Shown here piece after piece: positions 1-5,321 of a DNA stretch of 10,103 nucleotides. The notes under the pieces were generated by a model. That model worked only from the letters and a program-made list of their open reading frames with translations. It did no database searches and had not been told where the DNA came from. How positions within the stretch are numbered: position 1 is the first letter of the stretch; every line of letters starts with the position of its first letter. The stretch is from positions 1 to 10,103 of the forward strand of contig CAZRTM010000131.1 of NCBI GenBank assembly GCA_964602995.1, given 5' to 3'. Source of the stretch: JAAYYY01 sp964602995. GTDB lineage: Bacteria; Chloroflexota; Anaerolineae; Promineifilales; Promineifilaceae. Position numbers and translations under genes: made by a program.

Positions 1-18
1 GGTAATTTCTATTGCTCG

Positions 19-82
19 GGCCGGTCTCCCGACCGCGCCCGCCGCTCTCATGTAGCCAGGTGGCACGGTCAGGAGACCGGCC
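19..82. repeat. Long imperfect inverted repeat (stem-loop)
   Basis: GGCCGGTCTCC (19-29) is the exact reverse complement of GGAGACCGGCC (72-82). One base on each side (30 and 71) does not pair, and GACCG (31-35) then pairs with CGGTC (66-70). Together these give a 16-bp stem with one mismatch around a loop of about 30 bases. It lies 56 bases beyond the stop codon of the minus-strand membrane-protein gene, so it may end or protect that transcript. There is no T-run after the stem on either strand, so it is not a classic intrinsic terminator. It could also be part of a structured RNA or repeat element that continues outside the window. No gene is supported in 1-138. Confidence 0.5.
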
Positions 83-138
83 ACAGCAAGTTGAAAAAAC
101 GGTCATAATGTGCCCACCACGATTCAGACAGGCCAGCC

Positions 139-567
139 TCAGCCCAAAGCAGCCGCGATGGCCGGCGTCAGGCGGACAAGGAAATCATGGACCGGTTCTA
201 GAGCCAGGCCAACGATAGCCCACACCGGCAGATAATCCCAGCGGATGTAGGAATTGATGGCCCAGCGCCGGTCGCTATAGTCCCAGGGGCAACGCCCCGC
301 CAGCCGTCCAATCAGCCAGCCGCTCAGCCATTCTACGGCCGTGAAACCGAAGGCCCAGACCAGCGCTCGCCCAAACCAGGGCCAGGGCCGGATCAGATTG
401 TGCGCCGGTTCATAAAGGATCGCCAGGAGACCGTAAATAGGAAACATCCACAGGTAAGTAACCCCTACCAGCCGCCAATCGCGCTGGGGCAGGCTCCTGG
501 TCACTGCTGTGAACAGTATCTCACCACACCAGCCACCCAACCCGTAAAGAACGAAGCGAATCCACAT
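139..567 (-). CDS. Small integral membrane protein, CmpB-like putative ABC-transporter type IV family
   Basis: The product is 142 residues, very hydrophobic and Trp-rich, with about four predicted membrane segments (roughly residues 3-20, 35-52, 66-86 and 111-130). It resembles the family called 'putative ABC-transporter type IV' (CmpB-like, PF06541). The features seen are an N-terminal glycine-rich helix with an acidic residue (Glu16), a PIYGLLAIL-like segment (residues 43-51), and the motif GRCPWDYSDR (91-100) followed by a final hydrophobic helix. The WDYS motif after a membrane helix is the strongest marker. The family name is historical; transport by these proteins has not been shown as far as I know, so no substrate is assigned. 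No Shine-Dalgarno sequence is visible before the ATG, so the start is less certain than the family. It lies downstream of spoVS on the same strand but behind a probable terminator, so co-transcription would need readthrough or a promoter that I could not identify. Confidence 0.72.
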   Translation of the reverse strand: MWIRFVLYGLGGWCGEILFTAVTRSLPQRDWRLVGVTYLWMFPIYGLLAILYEPAHNLIRPWPWFGRALVWAFGFTAVEWLSGWLIGRLAGRCPWDYSDRRWAINSYIRWDYLPVWAIVGLALEPVHDFLVRLTPAIAAALG

Positions 568-662
568 ACAAAACCGGTGCTACCGCGGTCCCCACAAGCC
601 CTGGCCCCACCAGAGCCGAAGCTCTCGCCGGCAGTATGTCCACTTTTATTTGTCAGGAAAGC

Positions 663-692
663 AAACAGGGAGACTCAACAGCCTCCCTGTCA
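663..692 (-). terminator. Probable intrinsic terminator of spoVS
   Basis: On the minus strand ACAGGGAGGC and GTCTCCCTGT form a 10-bp stem, with one G-T wobble, around the six-base loop TGTTGA. The eight outer pairs (665-672 with 683-690) are perfect Watson-Crick pairs. The sequence that follows on the minus strand, TTGCTTTCC, is moderately T-rich. It lies about 35 bases after the spoVS stop codon, a normal terminator position. Confidence 0.55.
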
Positions 693-724
693 TCCTCGCT
701 GCCTATTCAGTTGCTGTAGAGCGT

Positions 725-1027
725 TTAAACCGATGACCACAGGTCAAGCGGCTCGTCGGAGACCTGCTCGCGCGCTTCGACGACAAATCGAATAGCGGTT
801 CGCTCCTGGTCATCGATGTTAACCTCTACAAAGGAAGGGACACAAGCTACATATGTGTCTTCTTCAGCCAGATAGCCACCGGCAATGATGATCGCCTTGA
901 CGGCCTGGTTGACTGCCCCCGCCCCGATTGCTTGCACCTCCGCGCGGCCATTCTCACGAATTACGCCGGCAATGGCGCCCGCTACCGACGCAGTCCTCGA
1001 ACGGGCGGATACCTTTATAATACTCAT
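725..1027 (-). CDS. spoVS: SpoVS family protein (stage V sporulation protein S)
   Basis: The product is 100 residues, slightly longer than the roughly 86 residues usual for Bacillus SpoVS. Its N-terminal 85 residues match the family closely: IKVSARS near the start, SVAGAIAGVIRENGRAEVQAI (14-34), then GAGAVNQAVKAIIIAGGYL (35-53) and a DQERTAIRFVVE segment (73-84). The last 15 or so residues (REQVSDEPLDLWSSV) are an extra acidic tail. SpoVS is an Alba-like small protein thought to bind nucleic acid. In Bacillus subtilis it affects late sporulation, but homologues are common in non-sporulating Chloroflexota and Deinococcus-Thermus bacteria, where their role is unclear. No sporulation gene is nearby. 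The start is well supported: GGAGG (1035-1039, minus strand) sits seven bases before the ATG. A strong promoter lies upstream at 1099-1128, and a probable terminator follows the gene. Confidence 0.92.
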   Translation of the reverse strand: MSIIKVSARSRTASVAGAIAGVIRENGRAEVQAIGAGAVNQAVKAIIIAGGYLAEEDTYVACVPSFVEVNIDDQERTAIRFVVEAREQVSDEPLDLWSSV

Positions 1028-1098
1028 TATGCTGCCTCCGGTGCCATGTCATTTCTCTTCGCTGGGGCGCCAGAATAGGACCTCCCTCAATATTCCGC

Positions 1099-1128
1099 AT
1101 TCTAGACAATTTTTTAGCCCATTGTCAA
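1099..1128 (-). promoter_or_regulatory. Sigma-70-type promoter of spoVS
   Basis: On the minus strand a perfect TTGACA (-35, 1123-1128) is followed after 18 bases by TAGAAT (-10, 1099-1104, five of six consensus bases). Transcription would begin near 1092 and give a leader of about 65 bases that ends in the GGAGG ribosome site of spoVS. A perfect DnaA box starts seven bases upstream of the -35 element. Confidence 0.75.
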
Positions 1129-1130
1129 GA
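1101..1130. promoter_or_regulatory. Operator-like inverted repeat straddling the spoVS promoter
   Basis: TCTAGACAAT (1101-1110) and ATTGTCAAGA (1121-1130) are reverse complements at nine of ten positions. They are separated by ten bases, so the half-site centres are 20 bp apart, about two helical turns. One arm covers the -35 element and the other overlaps the -10 element, where a dimeric repressor would block polymerase. A lone further half-site, ATTGTCAA, is present at 1338-1345. Part of the symmetry may be coincidental, because one arm contains the TTGACA hexamer itself. Confidence 0.45.
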
Positions 1131-1134
1131 TACC

Positions 1135-1143
1135 TGTGGATAA
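1135..1143 (-). promoter_or_regulatory. Perfect DnaA box
   Basis: TGTGGATAA on the plus strand is the exact complement of the consensus TTATCCACA. It lies directly upstream of the spoVS -35 element, so DnaA bound here could also affect spoVS transcription. Confidence 0.6.
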
Positions 1144-1351
1144 CCCTCACAAAATTGTGGAAAACAGGGCGATTTAGTGGAAAAGTTTTAGGGGTTGGAA
1201 ATCAGTAAAAATGCGTGAGACATTACCAGATAGAGGGTGAGCGGCCGTGAGTACATCCACATATTCGGGTGAGCAGAGAAAACAGCACAGCTTGCCAGAT
1301 ATTGCAATACCGGCAGCCCGATTCTGAGTGTGTGCTAATTGTCAACATTAT

Positions 1352-1360
1352 TTATCCACA
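1352..1360 (+). promoter_or_regulatory. Perfect DnaA box
   Basis: TTATCCACA on the plus strand is an exact match to the consensus, embedded in the AT-rich context ACATTATTTATCCACAATAT. Confidence 0.6.
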
Positions 1361-1534
1361 ATATGGAATCGGAAAGCGCCCTGAATCACCCGTATATGTA
1401 GGGAAAGTGCAGCCCACGTTGCGACATGTGGGTCAGCTTTAGAGTTATGAACATATCAACAGCCCTACTATAACTTCTAAAATAAGAATACCTGGAAACT
1501 GTGCCCTGGGATAATCAGTGGATAAGAAAGAATC

Positions 1535-1543
1535 CTGTACAAT
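1535..1543 (+). promoter_or_regulatory. Possible -10 element of the helicase gene (CTGTACAAT)
   Basis: TACAAT (1538-1543) fits a -10 hexamer with one mismatch from TATAAT and ends six bases before the helicase ATG. Transcription from it would start at or very near the ATG and give a leaderless message, consistent with the lack of a Shine-Dalgarno sequence. No good -35 hexamer is seen at 16 to 18 bases upstream, so the call is weak. The same nine bases CTGTACAAT recur in the tandem repeat array after the gene. Confidence 0.35.
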
Positions 1544-1549
1544 AGGGCC

Positions 1550-4105
1550 ATGACGTTACAAAAGGTCCTGAATGAATTACGCCTCAATCGTGATTTTGTA
1601 TCACAAGTGGTTGCCTGGGAGCGGATTAAGGCGCGACCACCGCGTACCGCAATGCTACGCCATTCCCTGGTACCGGCCCTCTCTGCCGCTCTGGAGGCAC
1701 ACGGCATTGAACAGTTCTACTCCCATCAGGCAGTGGCCATAGACTCGATCCTTGATGGCGCCGATGTTGTGATTGCGACCAGCACCGCCTCGGGCAAGAC
1801 ATTGTGCTATACCGTACCGGTGCTGCAAACGCTGCTATGTGAGCCACAGGCGCAGGCGCTCTACCTGTTCCCAACCAAGGCACTGGCCCACGATCAGTTG
1901 GCAGAAACGGCCTCTTTGCTGCAAAAAGGCAACTTATCCACACCTATCCACAGCTATGATGGGGACACGCCACGTAGCCGCCGCAGCCAGATCCGGCAGT
2001 CCGGCGGCATATTGATGACCAACCCGGACATGCTGCATAGCGGCATTTTGCCCTACCATACGGCGTGGCGCTCCCTCTTCAGCCAATTGCGTTATGTGGT
2101 CATCGACGAAATCCACACCTATCGCGGTGTTTTTGGCAGCCACGTGGCCAACGTCATCCGCCGCCTGCGCCGCCTTTGCCACTTCTACGGCAGCGACCCG
2201 CAGTTCATTTGCTGTTCGGCGACCATCGCCAACCCGCGCGAACATGCGGAGAAGCTGGTGGAAAAGCCGTTCCACCTCGTGGATGAGAGCCAGAACGGCG
2301 CGCCGGCCGGGGAGAAACAGTTCATCCTCTACAACCCGCCGATCATCGACGAAGAGCTGGGCCTGCGCCGCAGCAGCGTCCTGATGGCCAAAGATGCGGC
2401 CGCCAGCTTCCTTCACCAGGATGTACAAACGGTGGTCTTCGCCCGGGCGCGGCAGACGGTGGAGTTATTGCTGGCCTACCTGCGCGATGAAATGCAGGAA
2501 GCAGGCCGCGATCCCTCGGCCGTTGCCGGATACCGCGGCGGATACCTGCCGCTTGAACGGCGCGCCATCGAACAGGGGTTGCGCAACGGCGAAGTGCGCG
2601 GTGTGGTGGCCACCAACGCCCTGGAGCTGGGGGTGGACATTGGCCAGTTGAGCGCTGCCGTGCTGACCGGATATCCTGGCTCCATCGCATCAACCTGGCA
2701 GCAGGCCGGTCGCGCCGGGCGGCGCAACGAGCTGTCGGCGGTCATTCTCGTGGCCAACAGCAGCCCTCTGGACCAATACATTTGCAATCACCCGCGCTTT
2801 CTCTTCGGCCGCTCTCCGGAACATGCCCTGCTCAATCCCGACAACCTGCGCATCATGGTCAAGCACCTGCTCTGTGCCGCCTTTGAGCTGCCCTTTGAGA
2901 CAGATGAACCGTTCGGCAACTACGGCGCGGCAGGCGAGCTGTTAGAGTTGCTGGCGCAGGAAGGCGCGTTGCACGAAACGAACACGCGCTTCCACTGGCT
3001 GGGCGAAGGCGTACCTGCCACACACGTCTCGTTGCGCACCAGCGGCGGCGAAACGGTCGTCATCCACGATCTGAGCAGCTCCCCGCCGCAGGTTATCGGC
3101 GAGGTCGATCTGGAGAGCGTACCTCTGCTCGTTTATGAGGGCGCGGTCTACATGCACCAGGCGCGTACCTATATTGTGGAGCAGCTCGACTGGGAAAACC
3201 GCGTGGCCTTCGTGCGCCCAGTGGAGGTCGATTATTACACGCGGGCCAGCATTGGCAGCAGCATCCGCAGCCTGGCGCCCGAAGCGGAGCAGGTGCAGGG
3301 CGATCTGCTGTACGCCTATGGTGACGTCCTCGTGGTGAGCAAGGCCACGGCATACCGTAAAATCAAGCGCTATTCCCATGAAACGCTGGGCTATGGCGAG
3401 ATTGAGCTGCCCGAAATCGACCTGGATACCAGCGGCTACTGGCTGGTCTTTGGCGAGGAGCTGACGGAGCAGTTAATCGAGGCCGGCCTCCTCCTGCCGC
3501 CCAACGACTATGGCCCGAACTGGCAGGCGCAGCGGCGCAAGGCGCTGGAGCGGGACGATTACCGCTGTCGCATGTGCGGCGCGCGCGCCGGGGCGGAGGC
3601 GGAGGGCGAGATGGCCGGCGGGCCGCCCCTACACGTACACCACGTGCGCCCCTTCCGCGACTTTGGCTATCTGCCCGGCCGCAACAGCAACTATAAACAG
3701 GCCAACGAGCTGGACAACCTTGTCACCCTGTGCCCCAGTTGTCACCGGCGGGCGGAGGAAGGGCAGCGCACGCGCTCGGCCTTAGGCGGCCTGGCCTATG
3801 TGCTGCGCAATCTGGCGCCGCTTTATCTGATGTGCGACCCCGGCGACATCGCCGTCAGCGCCGAAACGCGCAATCCGCTGACCGGCGCGCCGACGGTTGT
3901 CATCTATGAACGGGTGCCGGCCGGCGTCGGTTTCAGCCAGCGCCTTTTCGAGCTGCACGACGATCTGCTGCAGGCAGCGCTGGAGCTGATCGACGATTGC
4001 CGCTGCCGCGAGGGCTGCCCGGCCTGCGTAGGGCCTCCAGGAGAGATCGGCCCCGAAACACGCGCAGCCACCCAGGCGCTATTGGGCATTCTGACCAAAA
4101 TGTAA
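1550..4105 (+). CDS. MrfA/YprA-type DEAD/DEAH-box helicase with inserted HNH nuclease-like domain
   Basis: The product is an 851-residue superfamily 2 helicase. Motifs in order: the STASGKT Walker A (78-84), FPTKALAHDQ (motif Ia, 107-116), TNPDMLH (157-163), the DEIH Walker B box (186-189), SAT motif III (223-225), ATNALELGVDIG (354-365) and QQAGRAGRR motif VI (384-392). This pattern, with the C-terminal DUF1998/MZB region, matches Bacillus MrfA (YprA), a 3'-5' DNA helicase of mitomycin-lesion repair that works with the exonuclease MrfB. The C-terminal region contains LAPLYLMCDPGDIAV (755-769), AGVGFSQRLFELHDDLL (791-807) and the four-cysteine zinc site C817, C819, C823, C826. Between TSGYWLVFG (627-635) and that region lies an extra segment of about 90 residues. 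Its CxxC (673, 676), HVHH (695-698), NELDNLVTLCPSCH (719-732) layout is that of an HNH endonuclease. The start is the first ATG after a possible -10 element; no Shine-Dalgarno sequence is visible. The stop codon is also the first three bases of the tandem repeat array. Helicase assignment is firm; nuclease activity is inferred. Confidence 0.93.
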   Translation: MTLQKVLNELRLNRDFVSQVVAWERIKARPPRTAMLRHSLVPALSAALEAHGIEQFYSHQAVAIDSILDGADVVIATSTASGKTLCYTVPVLQTLLCEPQAQALYLFPTKALAHDQLAETASLLQKGNLSTPIHSYDGDTPRSRRSQIRQSGGILMTNPDMLHSGILPYHTAWRSLFSQLRYVVIDEIHTYRGVFGSHVANVIRRLRRLCHFYGSDPQFICCSATIANPREHAEKLVEKPFHLVDESQNGAPAGEKQFILYNPPIIDEELGLRRSSVLMAKDAAASFLHQDVQTVVFARARQTVELLLAYLRDEMQEAGRDPSAVAGYRGGYLPLERRAIEQGLRNGEVRGVVATNALELGVDIGQLSAAVLTGYPGSIASTWQQAGRAGRRNELSAVILVANSSPLDQYICNHPRFLFGRSPEHALLNPDNLRIMVKHLLCAAFELPFETDEPFGNYGAAGELLELLAQEGALHETNTRFHWLGEGVPATHVSLRTSGGETVVIHDLSSSPPQVIGEVDLESVPLLVYEGAVYMHQARTYIVEQLDWENRVAFVRPVEVDYYTRASIGSSIRSLAPEAEQVQGDLLYAYGDVLVVSKATAYRKIKRYSHETLGYGEIELPEIDLDTSGYWLVFGEELTEQLIEAGLLLPPNDYGPNWQAQRRKALERDDYRCRMCGARAGAEAEGEMAGGPPLHVHHVRPFRDFGYLPGRNSNYKQANELDNLVTLCPSCHRRAEEGQRTRSALGGLAYVLRNLAPLYLMCDPGDIAVSAETRNPLTGAPTVVIYERVPAGVGFSQRLFELHDDLLQAALELIDDCRCREGCPACVGPPGEIGPETRAATQALLGILTKM
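1934..1952 (+). promoter_or_regulatory. Pair of DnaA boxes inside the helicase gene
   Basis: TTATCCACA (1934-1942, perfect) and CTATCCACA (1944-1952, one mismatch) follow each other with one base between them. Starts ten bases apart would place two DnaA molecules on the same face of the helix. They fall in codons for residues around NLSTPIHSY, so the sequence may simply reflect codon choice. Confidence 0.4.
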
Positions 4106-4308
4106 AGCGATTTGGTAAATCGCTTAGCCAGTTGCCAACTGGCTGTACAATCGTAAAGCGATTTGGTAAATCGCTTAGCCAGTTACCAACTGGCTGTACA
4201 ATCGTAAAGCGATTTGGTAAATCGCTTAGCCAGTTGCCAACTGACTGTACAATCGTAAAGCGATTTGGTAAATCGCTTCGCTCAGCCAGTTACCAACTGG
4301 CTGTACAA
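4103..4308. repeat. Four-copy 51-bp tandem repeat, each copy with two palindromes
   Basis: Copies begin at 4103, 4154, 4205 and 4256. The first three have a period of exactly 51 bp. The fourth has a 5-bp insertion at 4279-4283 that looks like a TCGCT duplication, and it ends at about 4308. Each copy starts TAAAGCG and holds palindrome A, AAGCGATTT-GGT-AAATCGCTT (21 bp, for example 4105-4125). Palindrome B, AGCCAGTT-(G/A)CC-AACTGGCT (19 bp, for example 4126-4144), follows at once. In copies 1 to 3 the linker GTACAATCG closes the unit. Copies 1 and 3 have GCC in the centre of B and copies 2 and 4 have ACC. Copy 3 has one change in the right arm of B. The array fills almost the whole 214-base gap between helicase and hydrolase and starts exactly at the helicase stop codon. 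It may be an array of protein-binding sites, a hairpin-rich untranslated region, or a genome-wide repeat family. Confidence 0.95.
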
Positions 4309-4319
4309 GACAACCTACA

Positions 4320-5159
4320 ATGAACGATCATTCTCACATCCCAGGCCGCGACTTCGGCGGGGAAGGTCCCCTCTTACATTTTGCACACGCCAACGCCTAT
4401 CCGCCGGGCTGTTACCGGCAATTCCTGGAAGCCCTGGCAGAGCACTATCGTGTCAGGGCCATAAAGCAGCGCCCGCTGTGGCCCGGCGAGCCGCCGCCTG
4501 ATTTGCAAGGCTGGCAGCTTTTCGCGGACGATCTGATCCGTTACTTGCGGCAGGAAGGGCTGGAGCAGGTAATCGGCGTTGGCCATTCGTTGGGAGCGGT
4601 GGTTTCAATGATGGCCGCGGTGCGCGAACCGCAGCTATTCAGCGCGCTGGTCCTGATCGAACCGGTCTTCCTACCCCCTGAGCTGTTTGAACAAGGGGAG
4701 GACGTGTTTCGCAACGCCTTTGTGTCCCTGGTGAAGCGCACGCGCCGGCGCCGTAATCGCTGGCCCAGCCGTGAAGCAGCCTTCGAGCATTTCCGGCCCA
4801 AGTCAGTTTTCAGCGGCCTTACGGATGAGGCGCTGCGGGATTACATCGACGAAGGGCTATGCCAGCGCCATGACGGCCAGATCGGCCTGCGCATTCCGCG
4901 GGAGTGGGAGGCGCACATCTACAGCCAGCCGCCGTCCGATATCTGGACCCTGCTGCCACAGCTTTCGCAACCAACGGTGGCCATTCGCGCTGCCGACAGT
5001 GATACGCTTTTCGACAGCGCCTGGGCGCGGTGGCAGGCAGTGCAGCCCGAGGCGCGCTTCGTGCAGCTCGATTCTGGCACGCATCTTGTGCCTCTGGAAC
5101 AACCGCGAATGCTGGCAAACACGGTGGTGGAACAACTGGCGCACCTAAAGATATCCTAA
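4320..5159 (+). CDS. Alpha/beta-fold hydrolase
   Basis: The product is 279 residues with the alpha/beta hydrolase pattern. LLHFAHANAYPP (18-29) holds the usual HANAYP oxyanion-loop motif. The nucleophile elbow GHSLG (88-92) makes Ser90 the likely catalytic serine. AADSDTLF (224-231) supplies the acid, Asp226 or Asp228, and GTHLVPLEQP (253-262) supplies His255. The length is typical for single-domain members. A basic stretch, VKRTRRRRNRW (138-148), lies in the cap region. There is no signal peptide, so the protein is probably cytoplasmic. The substrate cannot be told from sequence; esterase, lipase-like or haloperoxidase-like members share this layout. No Shine-Dalgarno sequence precedes the ATG. 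The last repeat of the tandem array ends 11 bases upstream with CTGTACAA, so expression may start within or just after the array. Confidence 0.88.
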   Translation: MNDHSHIPGRDFGGEGPLLHFAHANAYPPGCYRQFLEALAEHYRVRAIKQRPLWPGEPPPDLQGWQLFADDLIRYLRQEGLEQVIGVGHSLGAVVSMMAAVREPQLFSALVLIEPVFLPPELFEQGEDVFRNAFVSLVKRTRRRRNRWPSREAAFEHFRPKSVFSGLTDEALRDYIDEGLCQRHDGQIGLRIPREWEAHIYSQPPSDIWTLLPQLSQPTVAIRAADSDTLFDSAWARWQAVQPEARFVQLDSGTHLVPLEQPRMLANTVVEQLAHLKIS

Positions 5160-5161
5160 AT

Positions 5162-5189
5162 TGTGGATATCCTGTGGATATGTGGATAG
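5162..5189 (-). promoter_or_regulatory. Three tandem DnaA-box-like sites
   Basis: TGTGGATAT (5162-5170), TGTGGATAT (5173-5181) and TGTGGATAG (5181-5189) are same-orientation sequences, each one base from the complement of the DnaA consensus. Their starts are 11 and 8 bases apart, and the last two share one base. They begin three bases after the hydrolase stop codon and end 23 bases before the -10 element of the ABC operon, so they overlap or abut the -35 region. They may be DnaA sites or operators for another regulator. Confidence 0.5.
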
Positions 5190-5191
5190 TG

Positions 5192-5218
5192 TTGCTGCTC
5201 ACCCTTTTCGCTTATAAT
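5192..5218 (+). promoter_or_regulatory. Likely promoter of the ABC importer operon
   Basis: A perfect TATAAT (-10) lies at 5213-5218. The best -35 match is TTGCTG (5192-5197), with a short 15-base spacer, so the -35 is weak and the promoter may need an activator. Transcription would start near 5225 and give a leader of about 95 bases before the solute-binding protein gene. I saw no clear riboswitch or other structure in that leader. Confidence 0.5.
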
Positions 5219-5321
5219 CTTTCTTGCGGTACCTGATCGCACCGTTTGGGTGCTCTGATGAAGGCGTACTGGCCGCCACTGATGACCAGGAGTTCAACCC
5301 CTATATCAGGAGAGAAGAAGA

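Larger units (their letters stand above)
1028..1549. other. Gene-free, relatively AT-rich region with DnaA boxes; candidate DnaA-binding region or origin
   Basis: This 522-base gap lies between the divergent spoVS and helicase genes and contains no convincing coding sequence. It carries two perfect DnaA boxes (TTATCCACA or its complement) at 1135-1143 (minus) and 1352-1360 (plus). A one-mismatch box lies at 1517-1525 (AGTGGATAA, minus), and looser matches lie at 1156-1164 (TGTGGAAAA), 1176-1184 (AGTGGAAAA) and 1253-1261 (ACATCCACA). The stretch 1100-1200 and the stretch 1440-1550 are visibly richer in A and T than the surrounding genes. A small imperfect hairpin lies at 1413-1432. Origins are often next to dnaA or dnaN, which are not in the window, so this could instead be a DnaA-titrating or DnaA-regulated intergenic region. 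Confidence 0.45.

Noticed and set aside
12..218. Short plus-strand open frame at the left edge
   Set aside because: Its Pro/Arg/Ser/Gln-rich product has no recognisable family, it spans the inverted repeat and it overlaps the minus-strand membrane-protein gene.
400..795. Plus-strand open frame of 131 residues
   Set aside because: It lies opposite the membrane-protein gene, the terminator and the end of spoVS, and its composition is typical of an antisense shadow.
885..1208. Plus-strand open frame antisense to spoVS
   Set aside because: It crosses the spoVS start, its promoter and a DnaA box, and has no family resemblance or ribosome site.
4103..4308. CRISPR array
   Set aside because: The 51-bp units are joined directly with no variable spacers, they contain two palindromes each, and no cas genes are nearby.
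4103..4308. Series of intrinsic terminators after the helicase
   Set aside because: The hairpins are followed by further repeat sequence and not by T-runs, and four copies would be needless for termination.
3997..4323. Open frame that encodes a 17-residue repeat (KRFGKSLSQLPTGCTIV) across the tandem array
   Set aside because: The frame stays open only because the 51-bp unit is a multiple of three. It begins inside the helicase gene in another frame, overlaps the hydrolase start and has no ribosome site. The palindromes explain the sequence better than a peptide would.
1550..5159. Helicase plus hydrolase as a defence-system operon
   Set aside because: A helicase with an HNH module near other genes can suggest phage defence. 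However, no further defence gene is present, the hydrolase is a generic alpha/beta type, and the repeat array separates the two. DNA repair is the simpler reading.
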